Position numbers and translations under genes: made by a program. The notes under the pieces are model-generated. The model saw only the letters and a program-made list of their open reading frames with translations. It was not told the DNA's origin and made no database searches. A stretch of DNA of 22,517 nt from Actinomycetes bacterium (GTDB taxonomy: Bacteria > Actinomycetota > Acidimicrobiia > Acidimicrobiales > JAKAOS01): contig JAJYGW010000186.1 of assembly GCA_021790615.1 (NCBI GenBank), forward strand, positions 1-22,517. Reading direction: 5' to 3'. Positions 1 through 7,059 of this stretch are shown piece by piece (within the stretch, counting starts at the first letter, position 1; each line of letters starts with the position of its first letter).

Positions 1-262
1 CGTCGACGTGCCCGACCTGTCGATCGTGTGCTTCCGGCACCTCGCCGACGGATGGGATGCGAGCGAGAGCGCTGAGCGAGCCCTCGACGAGCACCAGGAC
101 CGGCTGCAAAGAGCGCTCGAGGTCTCCGGCGAGGGATGGGTGTCGACGACGAGGCTGCGCGGGCGGACGTGGCTTCGAGCAGGGGTCATGAACCACATGA
201 GCTCGTCCGAGGACACGGCCGGCCTCTTGGAGAGCCTGCGGCGTCTCGCGCAAGGGCTCTGA
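1..262 (+). CDS. PLP-dependent (group II type) decarboxylase, C-terminal fragment
   Basis: The reading frame is already open at the first bases (codons begin at position 2) and ends at the TGA at 260-262, so the gene is cut by the window edge. About 86 residues are visible. They contain a beta strand reading LSIVCFRH near the start, then a helix-rich stretch, then the pattern GEGWVSTTRLRGRTWLR followed by an MNHMSSSEDTAGLLESL tail. This matches, from memory, the small C-terminal domain of aromatic-amino-acid / group II PLP decarboxylases, where a strand ending in R is followed by N-x-x-(T/S)(T/S)-x-x-D before the last helix. The PLP lysine would lie upstream and is not visible, so the substrate cannot be named. 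The gene converges on the SRPBCC gene with only 3 bp between the stop codons. Confidence 0.65.
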   Translation, partial: VDVPDLSIVCFRHLADGWDASESAERALDEHQDRLQRALEVSGEGWVSTTRLRGRTWLRAGVMNHMSSSEDTAGLLESLRRLAQGL

Positions 263-265
263 TCC

Positions 266-724
266 TCAGGTTCGCCCGCCGTCGTGCCGGGCGAGCTCCC
301 GGAGCCGACCGAGGGTCCCGCGCGCCCGGGATCGCACCGCCTCCTCGACCACCGGCGCGAGGAGTGCGGCGCCGAGGCCTTCCGGGCGTTCGTAGGTGAC
401 AGTCATCCGGACCGCCGTCAGCTCCTCGACCTCGCGAAACTCGAACGTGATGGACCGATCGTCGCCATGAGAGGAACGCCAGCGGACGAGGCGGTCGCTC
501 ACAAGCTCCTCGATCTCGATCTCGGCGTTCACCGACTTCGGACCGAGCCGGAGGACGGCATGAAAGCGCGCTCCGATGCCGCGCGTCCGGGCACCGAGCG
601 GTGTCAGCTCCTCGAGGTCCTCGATGACACGCATCGCGTTCTCGTGTTCGGAGACGAGGACGAACAGCTCGTGCGCCCCAGCGTCGATCCGGGTCGATAC
701 CCTGACGGTGTTCAACGTCCCCAT
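266..724 (-). CDS. SRPBCC (START/polyketide-cyclase-like) family protein
   Basis: This is a 152-residue protein with the length and pattern of a single SRPBCC domain. An N-terminal strand (TVRVSTRIDA) is followed by a helix (HELFVLVSEHENAMRVIED), a series of alternating strands (FHAVLRL, VNAEIEIEELV, VRWRSSHG, ITFEFREVE, TAVRMTVTYERP) and a long C-terminal helix. The family binds hydrophobic ligands in a central cavity, and members range from cyclases to lipid carriers, so no substrate can be given. It has no signal peptide and is probably cytoplasmic. The start is the ATG at 724-722. A CATACT box on the minus strand (738-733) sits 8 nt before it and could drive a leaderless transcript. It is transcribed divergently from the STAS gene and converges on the decarboxylase. 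Confidence 0.7.
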   Translation of the reverse strand: MGTLNTVRVSTRIDAGAHELFVLVSEHENAMRVIEDLEELTPLGARTRGIGARFHAVLRLGPKSVNAEIEIEELVSDRLVRWRSSHGDDRSITFEFREVEELTAVRMTVTYERPEGLGAALLAPVVEEAVRSRARGTLGRLRELARHDGGRT

Positions 725-866
725 CGGCGTGCAGTATGACGTGGCGTGAGGCTGTGGTCATTCGGGGTAGATCTCTGCTGCACTCGTCGTCGATGCTGAA
801 TGGGCAGACGCCGGTGGACGAGTCGACGGCAGACGACGGAAGACCGGGGCTGGAGGCAGCAGTTCG

Positions 867-1274
867 ATGAGCAGGGACGAGGTCGGCGGAGCGGGGGAGG
901 CGGGGGACGCGGCGGAGGACCGCGAGGGTTTCTCGGCGTACTGGGTGGAGCTCGACGACGCCGCAGTGCTCAAGATCCAAGGAGACTTGGACCTGAGCGC
1001 CAGCTCAGCGCTTCGCGCCTGCCTGCTGGACGAGGTCGGCCTCGACGGCCCGCCCATCGTCCTCGACCTGAGCGACGTGCCGTTCGTGGACTCGACCTGC
1101 CTCGGCGTCCTGATCGGGGCGCTGCGGCGGGCTCAGGAGAACCGCGGAGGCCTCCGCCTCGCCGCCGCGCAACCGAGGGTCCGGAGGGCCTTCGAGATCG
1201 CAGCCCTCGACGACATCTTCCCGATGTTCGACTCTGTCGAGGAAGCCTCGGGGGCTACCGTTCCGGGTCAATGA
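867..1274 (+). CDS. STAS-domain protein, anti-sigma factor antagonist type
   Basis: This 135-residue protein has about 25 acidic, flexible residues and then one STAS domain (about residues 25-130). The characteristic strand IVLDLSDVPFVDST is followed by CLGVLIGALRRA; Ser76 in DSTCLGVL is at the position phosphorylated by anti-sigma kinases in the SpoIIAA/RsbV family. In that family the unphosphorylated form binds the anti-sigma kinase and frees an alternative sigma factor. No kinase or sigma gene is adjacent, so the partner must be encoded elsewhere. The ATG at 867 is preceded by a TGGAGG stretch at 851-856. The stop overlaps the start of the next gene as ATGA (1271-1274), so the two are probably translationally coupled. 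Confidence 0.85.
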   Translation: MSRDEVGGAGEAGDAAEDREGFSAYWVELDDAAVLKIQGDLDLSASSALRACLLDEVGLDGPPIVLDLSDVPFVDSTCLGVLIGALRRAQENRGGLRLAAAQPRVRRAFEIAALDDIFPMFDSVEEASGATVPGQ

Positions 1275-2092
1275 CGGACTTGCCCGTAACAGACGCTCCG
1301 GAGCCTGGCGACATCGCCGATCGAGAGCCTGCTCTGGTCGTGGCGCTCGACCCCGCAGCTGCTGCAGAGGCGACAGCTCCGCAAGCGGCGCCCCGCCGTG
1401 TTCTCGTCATCGTGGCGCACCCCGACGATCTCGACTTCGGCGCCGCCGGGACGATAGCGACCTGGACTGCGGCCGGATCCGAGGTCGTCTACTGCATCGT
1501 GACCGACGGAGCCGCCGGATCGGCAGAAGAGGACGTGGACTTGTCGACCCTCCCGGCACGCCGGGAGGACGAGCAACGAGAGGCGGCCCGGGTCGTCGGC
1601 GTGGAGCAGGTGATCTTCCTCGGATATCCCGACGGCGGGCTCGAGCCGACTCAGGAGGTGCGCCGAGACCTGAGCCGGGTCATCCGGCAGGTCCGGCCTG
1701 ACCGCGTCCTCGGACAGTCTCCCGAGCGCAACTACGAGCGCATCCGTGCCAGCCATCCCGACCACCTCGCGGCCGGCGAGGCGATGCTGCGCGCCGTCTA
1801 TCCGGACGCGCGCAACCGGTTCGCACATCCGGAGCTGCTCGAGGGCGAGGGGCTGCAGCCCTTCGAAGTGCCGGAGGTATGGCTGATGGCCTCGCCCGCC
1901 CCTGATCAGATAATCGACATCACCGGCGCCTTCGACAAGAAGGTCGCGGCGCTCGCGTGCCACAAGAGCCAGATCAACGACATCGACAGGCTCGCGACGT
2001 TCGTACGTGGCTGGGCATCGGCGACTGCCGTCCGCTTCGGTCTCGGAGCGGACCGGCTGGCCGAGGCGTTCCAGATCGTCGACACTCGCTGA
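1271..2092 (+). CDS. PIG-L/LmbE family deacetylase
   Basis: This 273-residue protein has about 42 low-complexity residues followed by a PIG-L fold (about residues 43-265). The hallmark AHPDD is at residues 49-53: in MshB-type enzymes the His and second Asp bind zinc and the first Asp is the catalytic base (His50, Asp52, Asp53 here). A second motif, HPDH at 162-165, supplies the third metal-binding His. The family hydrolyses N-acetyl groups from N-acetylglucosamine-containing small molecules, or amide bonds in mycothiol conjugates. The residue after HPDD is Leu rather than the Glu typical of MshB/Mca, so I treat it as a PIG-L relative of unknown substrate, although mshC nearby makes a mycothiol link possible. 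It starts at the ATG at 1271, overlapping the STAS gene by 4 bp. The long N-terminal tail is unusual. Confidence 0.85.
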   Translation: MTDLPVTDAPEPGDIADREPALVVALDPAAAAEATAPQAAPRRVLVIVAHPDDLDFGAAGTIATWTAAGSEVVYCIVTDGAAGSAEEDVDLSTLPARREDEQREAARVVGVEQVIFLGYPDGGLEPTQEVRRDLSRVIRQVRPDRVLGQSPERNYERIRASHPDHLAAGEAMLRAVYPDARNRFAHPELLEGEGLQPFEVPEVWLMASPAPDQIIDITGAFDKKVAALACHKSQINDIDRLATFVRGWASATAVRFGLGADRLAEAFQIVDTR

Positions 2093-2102
2093 GCTAGTGT
2101 GT

Positions 2103-2129
2103 GGCGAGGGCCACGACGGCCCGCTCGCC
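2103..2129 (+). terminator. Hairpin just after the PIG-L deacetylase gene
   Basis: GGCGAG at 2103-2108 pairs with CTCGCC at 2124-2129, and inside it GGCC at 2109-2112 pairs with GGCC at 2118-2121 around a 5-nt loop, leaving a 2-nt bulge. It lies 10 bp past the PIG-L stop. No T-run follows, so it would be a terminator of the tract-less kind proposed in actinobacteria, or an mRNA 3' end stabiliser. The GC-rich background makes chance stems common. Confidence 0.4.
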
Positions 2130-2152
2130 GAGCGGAAGGAGGTCGTCCTCGG

Positions 2153-2215
2153 ATGAATGTGATCACCCGGATCCGAATCCACACGACCGCGCGCTCGGTG
2201 CCTTCGGCTTGCTGA
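2153..2215 (+). CDS. Candidate 20-residue small ORF with a near-ideal Shine-Dalgarno
   Basis: The stretch GGAAGGAGGT at 2134-2143 is almost a full complement of the 16S anti-Shine-Dalgarno and is the strongest ribosome-binding site I noticed in the window. Nine bases later comes an ATG at 2153, opening a 20-codon ORF (MNVITRIRIHTTARSVPSAC) that ends at 2213-2215. The peptide is basic with one terminal Cys and resembles nothing I recognise. It could be a leader peptide for the following small gene (2241 onward), a real small protein, or the start of a gene whose frame has been lost. The call rests on the binding site alone. Confidence 0.3.
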   Translation: MNVITRIRIHTTARSVPSAC

Positions 2216-2240
2216 TCTTTGATCCGCTGAGCCACCTCGA

Positions 2241-2438
2241 GTGGTGACCGCCGCCTGGTACTGCACCTGCAGGCCGCGGCAGGAGGGCCGGCTCGAGGCG
2301 GAGCGGCTCGACAGCTATCGGAGGCTCCGGCGCGAGCAGGCGCGCCTCACAGCTCGTGACGATCCACGGCTCCGCGCGCAGCGGTCGGCCGAGCTCCGCC
2401 GGTTCTACCGGATGATCAAACAGCAACCTCACCACTGA
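2241..2438 (+). CDS. Small Arg-rich hypothetical protein
   Basis: This 65-codon ORF is not recognised. It starts at GTG 2241 or the adjacent GTG at 2244. The residues after about 20 are strongly helical and highly charged (LDSYRRLRREQARL, then RAQRSAELRRFYRMI), suggesting one or two amphipathic helices and a possible nucleic-acid or protein partner. Third codon positions are mostly G or C, as in neighbouring genes, which favours real coding. A tidy hairpin begins 3 bp after the stop and ends 1 bp before the stop of the convergent frnE-like gene, also consistent with a true gene end here. No good Shine-Dalgarno precedes it; coupling to a short upstream ORF (2101-2247 or 2153-2215) is possible. 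Confidence 0.45.
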   Translation: MVTAAWYCTCRPRQEGRLEAERLDSYRRLRREQARLTARDDPRLRAQRSAELRRFYRMIKQQPHH

Positions 2439-2440
2439 GC

Positions 2441-2466
2441 GGCGAGACCTCGGGTGAGGAGACGCC
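2441..2466. terminator. Bidirectional terminator-like hairpin between convergent genes
   Basis: GGCG (2441-2444) pairs with CGCC (2463-2466) and CCTC (2448-2451) pairs with GAGG (2456-2459). Symmetrical AGA/AGA bases form an internal loop and GGGT is the terminal loop. The hairpin fills almost exactly the gap between the stop of the small Arg-rich ORF (2438) and the stop of the frnE-like gene (2468), as expected for a shared terminator. There is no T-run on either side. Confidence 0.5.
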
Positions 2467-2467
2467 C

Positions 2468-3118
2468 TCAGACCGAGTCGGCGTCTTCGTCCGCGGTGAG
2501 GCGATCGACGATCTTCCGCAGTGCCTCGGGTGCCTGAGCTCCCGCCAGGCCGTACTTCATCTGGAAGAGGAAGAACGGCACGCCGGTGACGCCGATATCG
2601 AGCGCCGCCCGCTCGTCGCGCCGCACGTGCTCGGCGTACGCGTCCGACTGGAGGACGTGACGGATCTCGACGGCGTCGAGCCCGGCCGCTGCCCCGACCG
2701 ATTCGAGCTCGTGCGGATCAGAGATGAGTCGACCGTCGGTGAAGTAGGCGCGGAACAGCGCCTCGTACACCTCGTCCTGAGCCTCGCGGTCCCGTGCGAG
2801 GTGGAGCAACCGATGTGCGTCGAACGTGTTCGCCCGGCGCGTCCGGTCGAGGTGGTACTCGAGGCCGACCTCCGCTGCGAGGTCGGTGAGCCGGCGCTGC
2901 CCGGCGAGCGCCTGCTCCTCGGAGATTCCGTACTTCTTCGCCACGATCTCGCTCATCGACCGGTCGTCGTGCGGTGGCGCCGTCGGGTCGAGCTCGTAGC
3001 TGTGCCAGAAGACCTGGACGTCTCCGGCTCGGGGGTGATCGGCGAGGGCGCCCTGTAGCCGCCGCTTGCCGAGGTAGCACCACGGGCAGATCACGTCGGA
3101 CCAAACGTCGATTCGCAC
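2468..3118 (-). CDS. DsbA-family thiol oxidoreductase, FrnE-like
   Basis: This 216-residue thioredoxin-fold protein carries the redox motif C-P-W-C at residues 11-14 right after the first strand (RIDVWSDVI), an inserted helical domain (about 40-165) with the FrnE-like YFTDGRLISD pattern, and a TGVPFFLF segment holding the cis-proline near the active site. FrnE-like proteins are cytoplasmic dithiol-disulphide oxidoreductases; no signal peptide is present, which agrees. I chose the GTG at 3118-3116 because the conserved domain begins at the next codon. The frame stays open to an ATG at 3214, but those extra residues are Arg/Gly-rich and unlike the family. It is divergent from the F420:NADP reductase gene. 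Disulphide chemistry fits the mycothiol gene (mshC) less than 1 kb away, but a functional link is inference. Confidence 0.85.
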   Translation of the reverse strand: MRIDVWSDVICPWCYLGKRRLQGALADHPRAGDVQVFWHSYELDPTAPPHDDRSMSEIVAKKYGISEEQALAGQRRLTDLAAEVGLEYHLDRTRRANTFDAHRLLHLARDREAQDEVYEALFRAYFTDGRLISDPHELESVGAAAGLDAVEIRHVLQSDAYAEHVRRDERAALDIGVTGVPFFLFQMKYGLAGAQAPEALRKIVDRLTADEDADSV

Positions 3119-3258
3119 GAGCAGTGCAACGCACCTCGGGCCTCCGGCAATCCCGTCACCGCTGCTCGCCCGCTGCCGGCTCCGCCCGAGCCGGCGACCG
3201 GTGCCCGGGCCCACCGTGCTGTCGTCGCCGAACCGGGTTCTGTGAAAAGGTGATGGGC

Positions 3259-3915
3259 ATGACCATCGGGATCCTCGGGGGGACGGGACCGGCCGGCAAG
3301 GCGCTTGCGGCTCGGCTCTCCTCGCTCGGGATGGAGGTCCGCCTCGGGTCGCGGCAGGCCGAGCGGGCGACTGAGGTCGCCGCCACGCTGAAGGACAAGT
3401 GGCCGGATCGCAGGCTCACCCTCACCGGTGTCGTCAACGAGGAGGCATGCGACTCCGACCTCGTCGTGATCGCGACGCCGTGGGACGGTGCAGCGACGAC
3501 GGCTGCGAGGTTGTCGGGCCGGCTCGCCGGGAAGGTCGTGATCTCGATGGCGAACGCTCTCGCCAAGGTCGGCGACGAGCTCCAGGCGCTCGTGCCGCCC
3601 CGCGGCTCGGTGACGGTCGCCGTCCAGCAGGCAGCTCCCGAGGCGCTCGTGGCGGGGGCGTTCCACCACGTACCGGCACGCGGCCTCGGAGACCTCGACG
3701 AGCCCCTCGACGCGGACGTCCTCGTGTGCTCTGACCACGAGCGCGCGACGACGGCGACGATCGAGCTCGTGGATGCGATCCCCGGGCTGCGCGGCGTCGA
3801 CGCCGGGACGCTCTCGGCCGCAGCGGCCATCGAGGCCTTCACCGCCGTGCTGATCGGGATCAACCTGAAGCACCGGGTGCACTCGAGCATCCGCCTCACC
3901 GGCTTCGACCGCTGA
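3259..3915 (+). CDS. npdG: NADPH-dependent F420 reductase (F420:NADP oxidoreductase)
   Basis: This 218-residue protein has one Rossmann fold: IGILGGTGPAGKALAARL near the N-terminus is the dinucleotide-binding loop, followed by RLGSRQ, where Ser-Arg normally contact the NADP 2'-phosphate. Later strands (LVVIATPWDGA, KVVISMANAL) and the C-terminal TGFDR-type ending match the NPDG family. The enzyme moves hydride between NADPH and the deazaflavin F420, supplying F420H2 to F420-dependent oxidoreductases in the cytoplasm. The ATG at 3259 is preferred because AAAAGG at 3245-3250 is 8 nt upstream; GTG 3250 and ATG 3253 are in-frame alternatives. It implies that the host uses F420. mshC follows after 15 bp, so the two are likely co-transcribed. 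Confidence 0.88.
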   Translation: MTIGILGGTGPAGKALAARLSSLGMEVRLGSRQAERATEVAATLKDKWPDRRLTLTGVVNEEACDSDLVVIATPWDGAATTAARLSGRLAGKVVISMANALAKVGDELQALVPPRGSVTVAVQQAAPEALVAGAFHHVPARGLGDLDEPLDADVLVCSDHERATTATIELVDAIPGLRGVDAGTLSAAAAIEAFTAVLIGINLKHRVHSSIRLTGFDR

Positions 3916-3930
3916 CACGGTGAGCCGCCC

Positions 3931-5049
3931 ATGGTGATGCGCCTCTACGACACCGCTCGGAGGGAAGTCGTCGCATTCGAGCCCGGTCCGGTCGTGAAGA
4001 TGTACACGTGCGGCATCACGCCGTACGATGCCGCACACCTCGGGCACGCGGCGGTGTACGTCACCTTCGACCTGTTGCAACGCCGGCTGCGCGACGCCGG
4101 GCACCGGACGGTGTGCGTGCGCAACATCACCGACGTCGACGACGACATCCTCCGCAAGGCGCGAGAGCTCGAGGTGCACTACCTCGACCTCGCGGCTGGG
4201 GAGATCGCACGTTTCGACGAGGACATGACGGCGCTCAACGTCCTTCCCGTGCACTCGACTCCGCGGGCGACGTCCGCCATCCCCGACATCCTCGGGTTCA
4301 TCGGGATGGTGCTCGACTCCGGCCATGCCTACCGGGCGGGCGGTGCCGTGTACTTCGACGTCTCGAGCTTCGAGCGCTTCGGACAGGTGAGCCACTTCGA
4401 CCGTGAGCGGATGCTCGAGCTCGCGGCAGAGCACGGAGGCAACCCGGACGACCCGTTCAAGGACGACCCGCTCGACTTCGTCCTCTGGCAGCCGTCGGCG
4501 GACGACGAGCCGGCATGGGACTCGCTTTGGGGCAAGGGGCGCCCGGGGTGGCACATCGAGTGCTCTGCGCTGGCGCTGCGCGAGCTCGGAAGCACCATCG
4601 ACCTTCACGGGGGCGGGTCGGACCTGATTTTCCCCCACCACGAGTGCGAGACCGCTCAGTCGGAGGCCGCCACCGGAGAGCCCTTCGTCCGTCACTGGAT
4701 GCACCAGGGGATGGTCCGCCTCGGGGGCGAGAAGATGTCGAAGTCGCTCGGGAACCTCGTGTTCGTGCACGCCCTGCTCGACACGGTCGAGCCCGCCGCC
4801 ATCCGCCTCTCGCTCCTCTCCCAGCACTACCGCGAGTCGTGGGAGTTCGACGACGCGCTGCTCGAGATCGCGGCGAGGCGTCTCGAACGCTGGCGCCGCG
4901 CCGGTACGGGTGAGGGAGCCCTCGACGAGGTGCGCGCGCGCCTCGACGACGACCTCGACACTCCCGGTGCGCTCGCCGCCATCGACGAGGCGGCTTCCGG
5001 CGGCACCGGGGTGAGCCGGGTGGCGGCGCTGCTCGGCGTACAGCTCTGA
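3931..5049 (+). CDS. mshC: Mycothiol ligase MshC (cysteine:GlcN-Ins ligase)
   Basis: This 372-residue protein has a class I aminoacyl-tRNA-synthetase fold. The N-terminal MYTCGITPYDAAHLGHA contains the CGITPYDA.HLGHA form typical of MshC, whereas cysteinyl-tRNA synthetases have CGPTVYD.AHIGN. Zinc ligands of the family are present: Cys27, Cys211 (WHIEC), and His236 and Glu240 in FPHHECE. The KMSKS loop is at 268-272. It lacks the long tRNA-binding C-terminal part of CysRS. MshC uses ATP to join cysteine to glucosaminyl-inositol, the penultimate step of mycothiol synthesis. At 372 residues it is somewhat shorter than the roughly 410 usual in mycobacteria, the difference being at both ends. The start is ATG 3931, with GGTGAG 7 nt upstream; ATG 3937 is an alternative. 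thrS follows after 18 bp. Confidence 0.88.
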   Translation: MVMRLYDTARREVVAFEPGPVVKMYTCGITPYDAAHLGHAAVYVTFDLLQRRLRDAGHRTVCVRNITDVDDDILRKARELEVHYLDLAAGEIARFDEDMTALNVLPVHSTPRATSAIPDILGFIGMVLDSGHAYRAGGAVYFDVSSFERFGQVSHFDRERMLELAAEHGGNPDDPFKDDPLDFVLWQPSADDEPAWDSLWGKGRPGWHIECSALALRELGSTIDLHGGGSDLIFPHHECETAQSEAATGEPFVRHWMHQGMVRLGGEKMSKSLGNLVFVHALLDTVEPAAIRLSLLSQHYRESWEFDDALLEIAARRLERWRRAGTGEGALDEVRARLDDDLDTPGALAAIDEAASGGTGVSRVAALLGVQL

Positions 5050-5055
5050 GGCGCG

Positions 5056-5061
5056 TACGCT
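5056..5061 (+). promoter_or_regulatory. -10 box for a leaderless thrS transcript
   Basis: TACGCT lies 6 nt before the thrS ATG, and there is no Shine-Dalgarno between. A transcript starting 7 nt after this box would begin at the start codon itself. The same geometry is repeated before several other genes in this window. No clear -35 element is seen. Initiation within the mshC-thrS gap would let thrS be expressed independently of mshC. Confidence 0.5.
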
Positions 5062-5067
5062 GGTTCG

Positions 5068-7059
5068 ATGGCTGCCGAGAGCAACGTCATCCTGCCGGAC
5101 GGAACCGAGAGACGGGTTCCTCACGGCACGACAGGCGGTGAGCTGGCGGCTCTGATCGGCCGGCGCCTGGCCGGCGCGGCCGTCGCGATCGAGGTCGACG
5201 GGGAGCTGCGCGACCTCGGGCGCCCGCTGCACGACGGCGCCAAGGTACGGATCGTGACTGCCGACACCGACGAAGGGCGCGCCGTGCTCCGCCACTCGAC
5301 GGCCCATGTGATGGCCCAGGCGGTGACGCGGTTGTGGCCGGGTGCGCGCTTTGCCATCGGGCCGTCGATCGCCGACGGCTTCTATTACGACTTCGAGCTT
5401 CCCGGCGGCCGGCACTTCTCCGACAGCGACCTCGAGCGGATCGACGCGGCCATGCGGGAGATCATCGGCGAGGACCAGCCCTTCGTGCGCGACGAGCTGT
5501 CGGTGGAGGATGGCCTCGAGCTCTTCGCGCGCCAGCCCTACAAGCGCGAGATCATCGAAGCGGTCGCCTCGGCGCCCGACCCCGAGCTAGCTGGCGAGAC
5601 CGGGATCGGTGGCGTGACCACCTACCGGAACAGCGAGGAATTCGTCGACCTCTGCCGGGGGCCGCACGTGCCATCGACGGCACGGCTCGGGCACTTCAAG
5701 CTGATGAGGGTGGCCGGCGCCTACTGGCGCGGCGACGAGCACCGTCCTCAGCTGCAGCGCATCTACGGCACCGCATGGGAGTCGGAGAAGGCTCTCGGGG
5801 AGCACCTGCATCGTCTCGAGGAGGCCGAGCGGCGCGACCACCGGCGCCTCGGCGCCGAGCTCGACCTGTTCTCGTTCCCGAACGAGATAGGCAGCGGCCT
5901 GGCCGTGTTCCATCCAAGGGGCGGGATGGTGCGAAAGGCGATGGAGGACCACGCGCGTCGCCGGCACGAGGAAGGCGGCTATGAGTTCGTCTACTCGCCG
6001 CACATCACGAAGGCGGAGCTGTTCGAGACCTCCGGCCATTTGCAGTGGTACGCCGAGGGCATGTTCCCGCCGATGACGCTCGACGAGGGGCAGCAGTACT
6101 ACCTGAAGCCGATGAACTGCCCGTTCCACTGCCTGATCTTCAAGAGCCGGCAGCGTTCGTACCGAGAGCTGCCCATCCGCATGTTCGAATTCGGGTCCGT
6201 CTACCGCTACGAGCTGTCCGGCGTCGTGCACGGGCTCACCCGTGTACGCGGCATGACCCAAGACGACGCCCACATCTACTGCACGCGGGAGCAGATGGCG
6301 GGGGAGATCCAGTCGCTTCTCACGTTCGTGCTCGACCTCTTGCGCGATTACGGGCTCTCGGAGTTCTACCTCGAGCTGTCGACGAAGCCCGAAGAGAAGT
6401 CGATCGGCACGGACGAGGAATGGGAGGAGGCGACCGAGGCGCTGCGCCGGGCGGCATCCACCATGGACCTCGAGCTCGTGCTCGACGAGGGCGGAGGCGC
6501 GTTCTACGCGCCGAAGATCTCGGTGCAGGCAAAGGATGCCATCGGCCGCAGCTGGCAGCTCTCCACCATCCAGGTGGACTTCATGCTCCCGCAGCGATTC
6601 GCCTTGGAGTACGTCGGTGACGACAACGCCCGCCACCGCCCCGTCATGATCCATCGGGCGCTGTTCGGGTCCGTCGAGCGCTTCTTGGGGGTGCTGCTGG
6701 AGCACTACGCCGGGGCGTTGCCCACCTGGCTCTCGCCGCTGCAGGTGCGCGTCCTCCCCGTGCGCGACGACCACGCCCCTTACGCCGAGGAGGTCCGCTC
6801 TGCCTTCGCTGACGCCGGAGTCCGGGTGGACCTGGATCCCGCCAAGGAGCCGCTCGGGGCCCGGATCAGGCGTGCAAAGCTCGAGAAGCTGCCCTACGTG
6901 CTCGTGGTCGGTGACGACGACGTGAGCGCTCGCACGGTCGGGGTGAACGACCGTGGCGGCGAGCGGCCGGTCCGTGGAGTGTCCCTCGACGACATCGTGG
7001 CGCGGATCTCCGCCGAGGCGGCCGGTCCCGAGCGGTCCGGCCGCGCCTCTCGGCCGTGA
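5068..7059 (+). CDS. thrS: Threonyl-tRNA synthetase
   Basis: This 663-residue protein is full length for bacterial ThrRS. Residues 1-63 form a TGS domain. The editing domain (about 70-240) has HSTAH at 76-80 and the CRGPHVPST motif, which together bind the metal or substrate for Ser-tRNA hydrolysis. The class II catalytic core (about 260-550) has the three zinc ligands Cys351 (MNCPFH), His402 (DDAHIYC) and His529 (MIHRALFGS), plus the RMFEFGSVYRYE motif 2 region. The anticodon-binding domain occupies about 560-650. It charges tRNA-Thr in the cytoplasm. The start is ATG 5068. The 18-bp gap after mshC leaves no room for a T-box or operator leader. The stop overlaps the HIT gene start as GTGA. 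Confidence 0.97.
   Translation: MAAESNVILPDGTERRVPHGTTGGELAALIGRRLAGAAVAIEVDGELRDLGRPLHDGAKVRIVTADTDEGRAVLRHSTAHVMAQAVTRLWPGARFAIGPSIADGFYYDFELPGGRHFSDSDLERIDAAMREIIGEDQPFVRDELSVEDGLELFARQPYKREIIEAVASAPDPELAGETGIGGVTTYRNSEEFVDLCRGPHVPSTARLGHFKLMRVAGAYWRGDEHRPQLQRIYGTAWESEKALGEHLHRLEEAERRDHRRLGAELDLFSFPNEIGSGLAVFHPRGGMVRKAMEDHARRRHEEGGYEFVYSPHITKAELFETSGHLQWYAEGMFPPMTLDEGQQYYLKPMNCPFHCLIFKSRQRSYRELPIRMFEFGSVYRYELSGVVHGLTRVRGMTQDDAHIYCTREQMAGEIQSLLTFVLDLLRDYGLSEFYLELSTKPEEKSIGTDEEWEEATEALRRAASTMDLELVLDEGGGAFYAPKISVQAKDAIGRSWQLSTIQVDFMLPQRFALEYVGDDNARHRPVMIHRALFGSVERFLGVLLEHYAGALPTWLSPLQVRVLPVRDDHAPYAEEVRSAFADAGVRVDLDPAKEPLGARIRRAKLEKLPYVLVVGDDDVSARTVGVNDRGGERPVRGVSLDDIVARISAEAAGPERSGRASRP

Noticed and set aside
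1271..2092. MshB or Mca assignment for the PIG-L protein
   Set aside because: The metal-binding HPDD is present, but the following residue and surrounding motifs do not match the MshB/Mca pattern (HPDDE), so only the family is claimed.
2101..2247. A 48-codon GTG ORF as a firm gene
   Set aside because: Its start abuts a TAGTGT stretch, its first part overlaps the hairpin, and its composition is not convincing; it is mentioned only in a finding.
2163..2435. A 90-codon minus-strand ORF opposite the small Arg-rich ORF
   Set aside because: The plus-strand frame has better third-position GC and ends at a terminator; the reverse frame has no ribosome-binding site or recognisable domain.
3931..5049. 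Cysteinyl-tRNA synthetase
   Set aside because: The CGITPYDA.HLGHA motif and the missing tRNA-binding C-terminus fit MshC rather than CysRS.
5050..5067. T-box or translational operator before thrS
   Set aside because: Only 18 bp separate mshC and thrS, which is too short for a T-box or an E. coli-type thrS operator.
3091..5415. A 774-codon open frame on the minus strand across npdG, mshC and the start of thrS
   Set aside because: It is antisense to three well-identified genes, its translation is Arg/His/Val-rich with no recognisable domain, and long antisense open frames are expected at this GC content.
5587..6774. A 395-codon minus-strand open frame within thrS
   Set aside because: It lies entirely antisense to the ThrRS coding region, which has all its catalytic residues; it is a codon-bias shadow.
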